8,943 nucleotides of DNA from assembly GCA_024227975.1 (NCBI GenBank), contig JAAETV010000555.1:1-8943 (forward strand). Reading direction: 5' to 3'. Every line of letters starts with the position of its first letter. The stretch's first letter is position 1. Positions 1 to 7,535 of this stretch are shown in pieces. Source of the DNA: Actinomycetes bacterium (GTDB taxonomy: Bacteria > Actinomycetota > Acidimicrobiia > Acidimicrobiales > SZUA-35). The notes beneath the pieces were generated by a model. It saw only the letters and a list, made by a program, of their open reading frames with translations. It had not been told where the DNA came from and made no database searches. A program made the position numbers and the translations under genes.

Positions 1-3000
1 ACGCTCGACTATTCGCTCGCTGATCGCTACCGGCGCGAAGACGGACGGGTCTTCCTCACCGGGATACAGGCCCTGGCCCGTCTCCCGATCGAACAGTTGC
101 GAGCTGACAAGCTCAACGGTCTTTCGACCGCGGCCTTCCTGTCCGGTTATCCGGGGTCACCCCTCGGTGGCTTGGACCAGGAAATGGTACGGGCGGCCAA
201 GCAGGTCCCCGAGCTGGCCATCAAGGTCGCACCGGCCGTCAATGAGGAGCTGGCGGCGACCGCGGTCATGGGCACCCAGCTGGTGGCCAATCAGGCCGAC
301 CAGCGCTACGACGGGGTCGTCGGCTACTGGTACGGCAAGGGTCCTGGTCTCGACCGGGCCTCGGATGCCCTGCGCCACGCAGTATTCGCTGGATCCAGCC
401 CCAGTGGGGGTGCCGTCGCCATCATCGGTGATGATCCGGCCAGCAAGAGCTCGACCCTGCCAACCTGGTCCGACCCCGTCCTGGCTGGCTTACTGATGCC
501 GGTTTTCCATCCAGGAGATGTGCACGAGATCCTCGATCTCGGTCGTCATGCCGTGGCCTTGAGCCGCCTGGCCGGGGTGTGGACCTCACTCAAGATCTTG
601 AGCCCGGTCGCCGACGCTTCCGGCACCGTCGACCTCGCCCCCCAACTCCTGGTCCCGGTCGTCCCTGATCTCGTTGTCGATGGCTCCTCCTTCGTCCCCA
701 AGGTCGACGGCAGGCTCCTCGCTCCCTACACAATCGACATGGAGCAGGAGCTGAGAGAGGTCCGTTTCGAAATCACCCGCCGCTATGGGGTGGCAAACGA
801 CCTCAACTCCTGCCCCATCGACCCCGACGAGGCCTGGATCGGGATCGCTGCTTCGGGCTATACCTACCGGGAGGTTCGCCAGGCCCTTCACCGTCTCGGA
901 TTCGATTCAGACCAGGAAGTGTCAGGAGCGGGAATCCGACTCCTGAAGCTGGGAATGCCGTATCCGCTCGACGAGGGGGTGGTCCGTCACTTCGCTCGAG
1001 GGCTGGAAGAGATCGTCGTTGTCGAAGAGAAGGGTCCAACGCTCGAACGGCTGATGAAGGATGCCCTCTATCGCAGCGCCGACTCTCCCTTGGTCGTTGG
1101 CAAGAAGGATGACCAGGGAAACAGACTGATGGCCAGTCACAGCTTGCTCGACGCCGACAGGATCATCGGCGGGCTTCGCTCCCGTCTCGAACCGCGCCTG
1201 GCTGACCGGATGATCCCAGCTGACCCTCCGGCCCGGGAGCGGACCCCTATCCCCCTGTCGACTATCCGCAAGCCCTACTTCTGCTCTGGCTGCCCCCACA
1301 ACTGGGGGACCAAGGTGCCAGACGGCGCCCTCGTCGGTGTTGGTGTCGGGTGCCATGGGATGGTTCTGCTGATGGACGAAGAGAAGGTCGGCGAGCTGGC
1401 CGCGAACACGGCCATGGGTAGCGAGGGAGCCCAGTGGATTGGGATGGCCCCCTTCGTGGAGCGTGATCACTTCATCCAGAACCTGGGTGACGGCACCTTC
1501 TTCCACTCAGGCCAGCTGGCCATCCAGGGTGCTATCGACGCCGGCGTCAACCTGACATACAAGCTGCTCTACAACGGAACGGTTGCCATGACCGGGGGCC
1601 AGGATGCCGCCGGGGCTGTCGGTGTCCCCGAGATCGTGGCCATCTTGTCGAATCATGGGGTGGCCCGGATTCTGATCACGACCGAAGACATCGATGACTA
1701 CGACGGTGTCACTCTGACCCGAGGCCGCGACGGTTCACCGACCGAGGTGTGGGATCGAAGCCGGATGGTCGAGGCCCAGGAAATGCTGGCCACGGTGGCG
1801 GGGGTGACGGTGCTCATCCACGATCAGGCTTGTGCGGCCCAGACCCGTCGCTTGCGCAAGCGAGGCGAGGCGGTGACCCCGGGTCATCGGGTCGTCATCA
1901 ACCATCGCCTCTGTGAGGCCTGCGGTCACTGTGGCGAGGTCAGCAATTGTCTGTCGGTCCAGACGGTACATACCCCGCTCGGACCGAAGACGGCCATCGA
2001 CCAGACCACATGCAATCTCGACTTCTCTTGTTTGGGAGGCGATTGCCCTAGCTTCATGACTGTGACACCGAACCTCGCTCAGGCACCCGGAGCGGGGCCG
2101 AGGCCGGTCCCTACTACTGAGTTGCACCCTCCGACCAGCATCGTCGGCCGGGAGCAGGTGGCGATCAGGCTGGCCGGCATCGGTGGGACTGGGGTGGTGA
2201 CCGTGGCTCAGGTGCTGGGAACGGCGGCCATGCTCGATGGGTGGGATGTCCGAGGTCTCGATCAAACCGGCTTGTCTCAGAAGGCGGGTCCCGTTGTCAG
2301 CGACCTGCGCCTGTCTCGTTCTGGGCCGGCGGTTTCCAACCTGGTCGGGGCGAAAGAGGCCGACGTCATCGTCGCCTTCGATTTGCTGGCTGGAGCGTCC
2401 GAGTCGATGCTCAACACGGCCTCGGCCGACCGCACAGTGATGATCGCGTCCACGACCCCGACCCAGACCGGTGAGATGATAGGCCATCCCGACATCGCCT
2501 ATCCCGACCAAGGCACCCTTGGACTGATGGCCGACCGGGTGACCCGGGTCGAGCACAACCGCTACGTCGACGCTGGTGCCATCACCAAGGGTATTCATGG
2601 TGACGGGGCGACGGCCAACCTGTTCCTCCTCGGAGTAGCCGTCCAGGCCGGAGCGGTGCCAGTCGCGCCCGAAGCGGTGGAGTCAGCCATCGATCTCAAC
2701 GGTGTCGCCGTTGAGACCAACCTGGCGTCCTTCCGCTGGGGTCGTACATGGGTGGTCGACGAAGCGGCCGTGGTCTCGACTGCCGGGCTCGAAGCTGGAT
2801 CTGGTCCCGCCCTCTTCCAGGTCCATGTCGGCCAGCTGCCGTCGAAGCTGGAAGCGATCGTGACCGCCCTCGACGTCGATGACGAGACCAAGGCCAGGAT
2901 CAGGATGCTCGGCGCCGACCTCGTCGACTATCAGAACAAGGCCTATGCAACCCGATTTCTGGCCGTGGTCGCCGCCACCGCCACCGCGGAAGCTGAGGTC

Positions 3001-3489
3001 AAGCCTGGGTCATCGGATCTGACCGAGGCCGTGGCCACCGGTCTTCACAAGCTGATGGCCTACAAGGATGAGTACGAGGTGGCACGACTCCTGTTGTCAC
3101 CAGAGGCGACCGTGGCGGCCGAGGCCGTTGGGGGAGGGGGCGCCGATGTGCACTGGCGACTCCATCCGGCCCTGCTCCGGGCTTTGGGGATCTCGAGGAA
3201 GTTGTCGATCCCGGCCTCGACCGGTCGGCCGCTGATGAAGACCCTGACGAGGGCCAAGCGGCTACGGGGTACTTCCCTCGACCCCTTTGGTCGGGCCGAG
3301 GTTCGCCGGGTGGAACGAGCCCTGGTCGAGGAGTACACCGAAGCGATGTCGCTCCTGGTCAGCGACTTGGGCGCCGACACCTTTGACGAGGCTGTTGCCA
3401 CCGCCCGTCTGGCCCAAGAGGTGAGGGGCTACGAGACAATCAAGCTGGAGCGGGCCGCCTTCGTTCGTGAACGGCTGCGGCGGCATTGA
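1..3489 (+). CDS. Indolepyruvate ferredoxin oxidoreductase, single-chain (fused alpha/beta type), 5'-partial
   Basis: The enzyme oxidatively decarboxylates indolepyruvate and other aryl 2-oxoacids to the acyl-CoA, using thiamine diphosphate and reducing ferredoxin in the cytoplasm. The frame is open from base 1. Its translation before the first in-window start (TTG at 97) already matches the conserved family N-terminus (FLTGIQALARLP), so the true start lies just upstream and 97 is not the start. The visible part is 1162 residues, close to the family's roughly 1150-1190. Numbered from base 1: N-terminal pyrimidine-binding part with SGYPGSPLGG (48-57) and NEE (81-83); CSGCPH (428-433); thiamine-diphosphate part with GDGTFFHSG (496-504); cysteine cluster C638, C641, C644, C650 then C671, C677, C682; gamma-type domain with GIGGTG (726-731) and DQTGLSQKAG (754-763); C-terminal extension with DYQNKAYATRF near 976-986. 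No break or frameshift is seen. No ferredoxin or transaminase gene is adjacent. Family assignment is firm; the exact 2-oxoacid preference is not readable. Confidence 0.95.
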   Translation, partial: TLDYSLADRYRREDGRVFLTGIQALARLPIEQLRADKLNGLSTAAFLSGYPGSPLGGLDQEMVRAAKQVPELAIKVAPAVNEELAATAVMGTQLVANQADQRYDGVVGYWYGKGPGLDRASDALRHAVFAGSSPSGGAVAIIGDDPASKSSTLPTWSDPVLAGLLMPVFHPGDVHEILDLGRHAVALSRLAGVWTSLKILSPVADASGTVDLAPQLLVPVVPDLVVDGSSFVPKVDGRLLAPYTIDMEQELREVRFEITRRYGVANDLNSCPIDPDEAWIGIAASGYTYREVRQALHRLGFDSDQEVSGAGIRLLKLGMPYPLDEGVVRHFARGLEEIVVVEEKGPTLERLMKDALYRSADSPLVVGKKDDQGNRLMASHSLLDADRIIGGLRSRLEPRLADRMIPADPPARERTPIPLSTIRKPYFCSGCPHNWGTKVPDGALVGVGVGCHGMVLLMDEEKVGELAANTAMGSEGAQWIGMAPFVERDHFIQNLGDGTFFHSGQLAIQGAIDAGVNLTYKLLYNGTVAMTGGQDAAGAVGVPEIVAILSNHGVARILITTEDIDDYDGVTLTRGRDGSPTEVWDRSRMVEAQEMLATVAGVTVLIHDQACAAQTRRLRKRGEAVTPGHRVVINHRLCEACGHCGEVSNCLSVQTVHTPLGPKTAIDQTTCNLDFSCLGGDCPSFMTVTPNLAQAPGAGPRPVPTTELHPPTSIVGREQVAIRLAGIGGTGVVTVAQVLGTAAMLDGWDVRGLDQTGLSQKAGPVVSDLRLSRSGPAVSNLVGAKEADVIVAFDLLAGASESMLNTASADRTVMIASTTPTQTGEMIGHPDIAYPDQGTLGLMADRVTRVEHNRYVDAGAITKGIHGDGATANLFLLGVAVQAGAVPVAPEAVESAIDLNGVAVETNLASFRWGRTWVVDEAAVVSTAGLEAGSGPALFQVHVGQLPSKLEAIVTALDVDDETKARIRMLGADLVDYQNKAYATRFLAVVAATATAEAEVKPGSSDLTEAVATGLHKLMAYKDEYEVARLLLSPEATVAAEAVGGGGADVHWRLHPALLRALGISRKLSIPASTGRPLMKTLTRAKRLRGTSLDPFGRAEVRRVERALVEEYTEAMSLLVSDLGADTFDEAVATARLAQEVRGYETIKLERAAFVRERLRRH

Positions 3490-3510
3490 GATCCGCGCCT
3501 CGAGATCCGC
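3488..3510. repeat. Short direct repeat at the end of the oxidoreductase gene
   Basis: The nonamer GAGATCCGC occurs at 3488-3496 and again at 3502-3510, with a period of 14 bases. The first copy begins inside the stop codon of the oxidoreductase gene. It may be a small tandem duplication or chance. No function is assigned. Confidence 0.35.
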
Positions 3511-3790
3511 ATGTGGCCCCTTTGGGCCTCGCCTCCACCTTGGGCTGAGCGCAGACACCCGAGGGGCGTGGCTGTGCCGCCGCGCATCAGCCACGCCCCG
3601 ATCAGGCGAAGGGGCTCAGAGCTGCAGACAACTCAAACGGCCCGCTTTCGCTCGAACCTTCGTTAAACGTATTCAACTGAGGTCCGAGACAAGTTGCCAC
3701 GCCTTCCCAGACAACACCCATGTTACCGCAGCGTCAACCATGTCGCTATAGCTTGGGTGGTTGTACTCGGTCCGTCTGTGTTTCCCCTGG
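3490..3790. other. Convergent intergenic region without a credible gene
   Basis: These 301 bases separate the ends of two convergent genes. The first part is GC-rich and holds the direct repeat and the large hairpin. The second part (about 3625-3790) is visibly less GC-rich than the surrounding genes and includes a 9-base palindrome, CGTTAAACG, at about 3661-3669. A frame open from 3467 to 3751 has no domain, no ribosome-binding site and atypical composition, so I do not call it. A T-loop-like GGTTCGAGC on the minus strand near 3650 has no matching T-stem, so no tRNA is called. Confidence 0.6.
3563..3599. terminator. Strong GC-rich hairpin, probable terminator without a U tract
   Basis: GGGGCGTGGCTG (3563-3574) is a perfect inverted repeat of CAGCCACGCCCC (3588-3599), a 12-base-pair stem. 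Inside it TGC (3575-3577) can pair with GCA (3584-3586) around a 6-base loop, leaving one bulged T at 3587. It lies 74 bases after the oxidoreductase stop and about 190 bases after the stop of the opposing hydrolase gene. It is therefore best placed to end the oxidoreductase transcript. No T-run follows on either strand, so it is not a textbook intrinsic terminator. GC-rich actinomycetes often have such stems, and bidirectional use is possible. The inverted repeat is seen directly; the terminator role is inferred. Confidence 0.6.
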
Positions 3791-4924
3791 TCAGCCGAGT
3801 ATCTCGTAGAGTAGCTCGTGCCCCTCAGCAGTCACCGCAGCTTGTTTGGCTAGCCGAAGATGTTCAAGATGAGCATAGGTCTCGCTCTCGGCCATCGACC
3901 CCCAAGAACGAGGTTGGAACAGCTCCTTCATGTACTCCTCGACTGTTCCCCGTCCTACGCGATCACTGGCCTCGCGCAGGCTAGCCAGCCGGTCATGGTG
4001 ATGGCTCTTGATGCTCTGAGCTCTCCCGCCGAGATCAACGAACTCCAGCCCATGGGCTGGGAGCACGGTGCTCACCCCGTCGAATGTCTGCATCCGATCT
4101 AGGCTGGTGAAGAAATCGGCCAGTGGATCGGGGGTGACACTCATGCCTGAGATGTGGGGGGTGATCGTCGGGAGGACATGGTCGCCGCTGATCATGATGC
4201 CGTTGGCGGGGTCCCACAGGCAGAGGTGATCCTGGGTGTGGCCTGGGGTGTGGACCGAGATCCATTCCCGACCCCCCAGCTCCAACACCTGAGCCTCCTC
4301 GACCCGCTTGGTCGGGGTCGGTGTGCTCATGAAGCGGCCGGCCGCCTTGCGCATGGCCCAGTATTGGAGGCGGCGGCGAATGGGCAGCTGGTAGGCCTTG
4401 CCTCCCCAGGGGGTATTACGGGCGAATGGACCCTCGCCGGCACTGGCCAACCTGGCTGGATTCATCTGATCGGATGGGTCGAGGGCCTGGCCCTCTTGGT
4501 TCGGAGGGATCCCCTCGAACACGGTGTGGGTCTCACCGTCCAGCTCTTCGGCCGTTGGATCGAGGAACGTGCGGAAGCTCTCATGGGTCACGATTTCGGC
4601 TCCAACCTTCTTCTGGAGCTTTGCCGCCTGCCCGAAGTGGTCAGGGTGAGAGTGGGTGATGACAACGGTGTGGACCCGGTCAATGGACAGCCCAGCACCG
4701 GCGAGACGAGACTTCAATTGGCTCCACGTCCTGGGACCGGGAAGACCTGGATCGACGAGACAGACTCCCCTAGCATCCTCCATGGCGTAGCAATTGACAT
4801 GACCCAAGCCCGGCATCGAGATCGGTAGCTGGATCCTGAGTACCCCTGGAGAGACCTCATCCACCTCCTCGCGGGCAGGGCGCCGCTCTTCTCTCAACGG
4901 CTTGGATTCTGGGGCTTCGCGCAC
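3791..4924 (-). CDS. MBL-fold metallo-hydrolase with probable C-terminal winged-helix domain
   Basis: A 377-residue cytoplasmic hydrolase of the metallo-beta-lactamase superfamily, in the glyoxalase II / LACTB2-like part of the family. The full dinuclear zinc set is present: HSHPDH (H91, H93, D95, H96), H229 in HTPGHT (225-230), D248 in SGDH (247-249) and H291 in PAHG (289-292). The stretch between HSHPDH and HTPGHT is long (about 130 residues), with a basic, proline-rich insert around 150-210. The C-terminus (about 305-377) fits a BLACT_WH-type winged helix. No signal peptide or membrane segment is seen. The start is GTG at 4924-4922. An in-frame TAG about 10 bases upstream excludes a longer protein, but the ribosome-binding site is weak (AGG only). 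The first about 22 residues are charged and probably disordered. It is divergent from glcD, so shared regulation is possible. Substrate is unknown: thioester, lactone or phosphodiester hydrolysis are all possible. Confidence 0.88.
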   Translation of the reverse strand: MREAPESKPLREERRPAREEVDEVSPGVLRIQLPISMPGLGHVNCYAMEDARGVCLVDPGLPGPRTWSQLKSRLAGAGLSIDRVHTVVITHSHPDHFGQAAKLQKKVGAEIVTHESFRTFLDPTAEELDGETHTVFEGIPPNQEGQALDPSDQMNPARLASAGEGPFARNTPWGGKAYQLPIRRRLQYWAMRKAAGRFMSTPTPTKRVEEAQVLELGGREWISVHTPGHTQDHLCLWDPANGIMISGDHVLPTITPHISGMSVTPDPLADFFTSLDRMQTFDGVSTVLPAHGLEFVDLGGRAQSIKSHHHDRLASLREASDRVGRGTVEEYMKELFQPRSWGSMAESETYAHLEHLRLAKQAAVTAEGHELLYEILG

Positions 4925-5075
4925 CAGATCAACCTAGGTCGCACCTCTTGCACCTCCAAGTTTCACCCTTGCGTCGGGGTTCGATGAGGTCACTCCGCTG
5001 GTGGGCCCGGGTCTCGCTGGGCGATCATAGGATCGAGTCGAGCCCGACGAGCGGGGCCAATACCGAGGACGAGTA
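4925..5075. promoter_or_regulatory. Divergent promoter region between the MBL hydrolase gene and glcD
   Basis: These 151 bases lie between two genes read away from each other, so both promoters should be here. An inverted repeat, CGATC-ATAG-GATCG, sits at 5022-5035. On the plus strand it overlaps a possible -10 hexamer TAGGAT (5028-5033), which would suit an operator covering the glcD promoter. I find no good -35 hexamer at the right spacing, and nothing resembling the TGGT-N-ACCA operator of FadR/LldR-type GntR regulators. The location of promoters is inferred from gene layout; the palindrome is short and could be chance. Confidence 0.4.
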
Positions 5076-6569
5076 GTGTTCAGACGTTTTGTGACATCCA
5101 GGTTTCCCCGGCAGACCGAGTCGGCCGGTTCGGGGCCCGATGCCGAACTGGTTGCGGAGCTGCGAGCAGGCCTGGCCGACGACCGGGTCCGCAATGATGG
5201 AGCCGAGCGATCCCTGTTTGCTCACGATGCCTCGGTATTCGATGGTGGCGTCTCGGGTCCTGTCTGCTTCCCGATCTCGACAGCCGAGGTCCAGACGATC
5301 ATGACTATCTCCGAGCGCCACGGCCGCGCCGTGGTACCACGAGGAGCAGGAACGGGGCTGGCCGGGGGGGCGATCCCATTGGGGGCACCGATTGTGGTCG
5401 CCATGACCAGGATGAACCGGGTGCTCGAGATCGACATCGACAACCGGGTGGCCTGGGTCGAGCCGGGCGTGATCAATCTCGATCTGACCAACCAACTGCG
5501 TCCTTTGGGCTACCACTTCGCTCCCGATCCCTCCAGCCAGCAGGTCTGCACCATCGGCGGCAATGTGGCCAACAACTCGGGCGGCCCCCATTGCCTCGCA
5601 TACGGGGTCACCAATGTCCACATCCAGGCCATAGAGGTCGTTCTCGTTTCAGGCGAGATAGTGATGCTGGGCGGGGTGGAGGCCGAGCCGGCGGGGCTTG
5701 ATCTCCGTGGAGCCTTCGTCGGCAGCGAAGGCACCCTGGGCATCGCCACCCGAATTGGAGTCACCCTGACCCCCAACCCCCCAGCAGTACGGACCATGTT
5801 GTTGGCCTTCCCCACGGTCGAAGCCGCAGCCAACACGGTCAGCGCGGTCATCGCCGACGGGATCGTACCGGCCGCCATGGAGGTGCTGGATCGCAAGATC
5901 ACTGAAGCCGTCGAGAACTTCGTTGGGGCTGGCTATCCCACCGATGCCGCCGCGGTATTGCTGGCCGAGGTCGACGGCTTCGAAGACGGGGCAACCATTG
6001 ACGCCGATCGGATCGCCGCCATCGGGTGGTCCCATGACGCCACGAGCGTTCGGCTGGCCCAGAGTGAGGAAGAGCGCCAGCTGTTGTGGAAGGGCCGCAA
6101 GACTGCCTTCGGGGCTATCGCCCAGATTGCCCCCGACTATTACCTTCATGACACGGTTGTTCCCCGATCGAAGCTGGCCGAGGTCTTGGAGCAGATCTAT
6201 GAGATCGCCGAACGGCATGATGTGCTGGTCATGAACGTCTTCCATGCCGGCGACGGCAACCTCCATCCCTTATTGGTGTTCGACGGTCGAGAGGAAGGAG
6301 TCCTGGATCGGGTCCACGCCGCCGGAGCTGAGATCATCGAAGCTTCCATCGCTGCTGGGGGCGTGTTGTCGGGAGAGCACGGGATCGGGGTCGAGAAACA
6401 GGCCTACATGAACCTTCTCTTCTCCGACGACGACCTCGATCACCAGAACCGGCTACGGGACGGCTTTGATCCTGCCTGTCGGGCCAACCCAGGCAAGGTG
6501 TTGCCGTCAGGACACAGCTGCGCCGACATCGAGGCCTTGCGATCGGTGCCGGCCGGAGTGTGGGAATGA
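5076..6569 (+). CDS. glcD: Glycolate oxidase FAD-binding subunit GlcD
   Basis: The catalytic flavoprotein subunit of glycolate oxidase, which oxidises glycolate (and often D-lactate) to the 2-oxoacid. At 497 residues it is close to E. coli GlcD (499). It is a two-domain FAD-linked oxidase. The N-terminal PCMH-type FAD domain has PRGAGTGLAGGA (88-99), GGNVANNSGGP (161-171) and GSEGTLGI (216-223). The C-terminal domain has the family signatures HAGDGNLHP (390-398) and SGEHGIGVEK (432-441) and ends with the usual NPGKVLP (471-477). The start is GTG at 5076, with GAGG (5065-5068) 7 bases upstream. A second GTG at 5091 (residue 6) is an alternative. It is first in the glcDEF operon and its stop overlaps glcE by 4 bases. 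Without GlcE and GlcF beside it, a D-lactate dehydrogenase would be hard to exclude; with them GlcD is the natural call, though the preferred 2-hydroxyacid is open. Confidence 0.93.
   Translation: MFRRFVTSRFPRQTESAGSGPDAELVAELRAGLADDRVRNDGAERSLFAHDASVFDGGVSGPVCFPISTAEVQTIMTISERHGRAVVPRGAGTGLAGGAIPLGAPIVVAMTRMNRVLEIDIDNRVAWVEPGVINLDLTNQLRPLGYHFAPDPSSQQVCTIGGNVANNSGGPHCLAYGVTNVHIQAIEVVLVSGEIVMLGGVEAEPAGLDLRGAFVGSEGTLGIATRIGVTLTPNPPAVRTMLLAFPTVEAAANTVSAVIADGIVPAAMEVLDRKITEAVENFVGAGYPTDAAAVLLAEVDGFEDGATIDADRIAAIGWSHDATSVRLAQSEEERQLLWKGRKTAFGAIAQIAPDYYLHDTVVPRSKLAEVLEQIYEIAERHDVLVMNVFHAGDGNLHPLLVFDGREEGVLDRVHAAGAEIIEASIAAGGVLSGEHGIGVEKQAYMNLLFSDDDLDHQNRLRDGFDPACRANPGKVLPSGHSCADIEALRSVPAGVWE
6555..6558 (+). 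promoter_or_regulatory. Ribosome-binding site of glcE
   Basis: GGAG lies 7 bases before ATG 6566, at normal spacing. It is only 1 base from the alternative GTG at 6560, so it decides for the ATG. Confidence 0.6.
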
Positions 6570-7534
6570 CGGCGCTCCAGACATCAGACCCGGTCCTGAT
6601 CGACTTTGCCGCTGAAGTCGGCCACCAGGGCCCGGTGACCGTGCGCGGGAATGGGACCCGCTGGGATCATGGCGGACCCGTTGATGCTGCTGCCCGCTGG
6701 GTTTCCGCCCCGAGCGGGGTCGTCGAGTACACCCCAGCGGAGATGACGGCAACGGTGCGTGCCGGTACCGCCGTGGCCGATCTGGATCGGGTGTTGGCTG
6801 CTTCTCGCCAGCGGAGCGCCCTTCCGGCTCGGGGGGGCACGGTGGGGGGCGCAGTGATGGTCGGTGAGAACGATCTCGGTCAGCGGGCCAGGGGAACTGT
6901 GGCCAGCGCCGTGCTTCAGGTTCGCTATGTATCGGCCGAGGGCCATCTGATCACGGGAGGTGGGCCAACGGTCAAGAATGTCACCGGGTTCGACCTGCCC
7001 CGCTTGCTGTGCGGTTCGCTCGGCACCCTTGGTCTATTGGCCGAGGTCACGATCCGCACCAATCCCATCCCTGCGTCGTCGAGATGGCTGGCCGCAGATG
7101 AAGCTGATCCCTTCACCGTCAATGACCTTCTCCTGCGACCTAGCGCGGTGTTGTGGGATGGGGAAACGGTCTGGGTCAATCTGGAGGGGCACGGGCCAGA
7201 CGTCGATGCCGAAGCAGCCCGGCTGAGTACCGCTGCCGCCTTCGCCGAGGTCGTTGGTCCCCCCGAGCTCCCCGAACATCGCTGGTCGCTACGACCGAGC
7301 GATCTGCGTCGGCTCGGGCCCACCGGGTCGACACCGGTCATGGGTACCAACGGGCCCGAGACTCGGCCCCGAGGCCGGTTCGTGGCCTCGGTCGGGGTCG
7401 GTCTCGTCTTCGCCGATGAGGCTCAGCCTCCCCGCCCGGTTGATCCGTCGGTTCAGGCCATAGCCACCAGGTTGAAGGACAATTTCGATCCCGCCGGGCG
7501 CTTCAACCCCGGCCGGATGTTGGGGAGGCCATGA
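6566..7534 (+). CDS. glcE: Glycolate oxidase FAD-binding subunit GlcE
   Basis: The second, smaller flavin-binding subunit of the GlcDEF complex, required for glycolate oxidase activity. From ATG 6566 it has 322 residues, a little shorter than E. coli GlcE (350). The FAD-binding PCMH domain fills the N-terminal half: PSGVVEYTPAEMTATVRAG (49-67), ALPARGGTVGGAV (85-97) and the GlcE-typical GGGPTVKNVTGFDLPRL (131-147) followed by GSLGTLGLLAEVT (150-162). The C-terminus ends in FDPAGRFNPGRM (307-318), the usual end of FAD-linked oxidase family members. The middle (about 165-280) is poorly conserved. It lacks the HAGDGN and GEHGIG catalytic signatures found in GlcD, as expected for GlcE. The ATGA overlap with the glcD stop and the spaced GGAG favour this start over GTG 6560, which would add two residues. 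Translation is probably coupled to glcD. Confidence 0.9.
   Translation: MTALQTSDPVLIDFAAEVGHQGPVTVRGNGTRWDHGGPVDAAARWVSAPSGVVEYTPAEMTATVRAGTAVADLDRVLAASRQRSALPARGGTVGGAVMVGENDLGQRARGTVASAVLQVRYVSAEGHLITGGGPTVKNVTGFDLPRLLCGSLGTLGLLAEVTIRTNPIPASSRWLAADEADPFTVNDLLLRPSAVLWDGETVWVNLEGHGPDVDAEAARLSTAAAFAEVVGPPELPEHRWSLRPSDLRRLGPTGSTPVMGTNGPETRPRGRFVASVGVGLVFADEAQPPRPVDPSVQAIATRLKDNFDPAGRFNPGRMLGRP
7522..7528 (+). promoter_or_regulatory. Ribosome-binding site of glcF, inside the end of glcE
   Basis: GGGGAGG is a near-perfect Shine-Dalgarno sequence 7 bases before ATG 7536. A nearer ATG at 7531 overlaps the glcE stop but opens a frame of only four codons before TGA, so 7536 is the real start. Confidence 0.75.
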
Positions 7535-7535
7535 G

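Noticed and set aside
1735..2598. 287-residue minus-strand frame inside the oxidoreductase gene
   Set aside because: Low-complexity arginine/glycine/histidine-rich translation and no motif; an antisense shadow of a conserved coding region.
97..3489. TTG at 97 as the start of the oxidoreductase
   Set aside because: The frame is open to base 1 and the codons before 97 encode conserved family sequence, so the gene is cut by the window edge.
3515..3528. Small hairpin GGCCC-CTTT-GGGCC after the oxidoreductase stop
   Set aside because: Only five base pairs and no T-run afterwards; much weaker than the nearby stem at 3563-3599.
3600..3720. Possible minus-strand tRNA suggested by GGTTCGAGC
   Set aside because: The flanking bases do not form a five-pair T-stem and no anticodon or acceptor stem can be drawn.
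3467..3751. Possible small gene after the oxidoreductase
   Set aside because: It begins inside the preceding gene, spans the terminator-like hairpin, and shows no domain or ribosome-binding site.
4154..4828. 224-residue plus-strand frame opposite the MBL hydrolase gene
   Set aside because: No recognisable domain; it is the antisense shadow of a gene whose zinc motifs are clear, as expected in GC-rich DNA.
6560..7534. GTG 6560 as the glcE start
   Set aside because: The GGAG ribosome-binding site is only 1 base away; ATG 6566 has 7-base spacing and the typical ATGA overlap.
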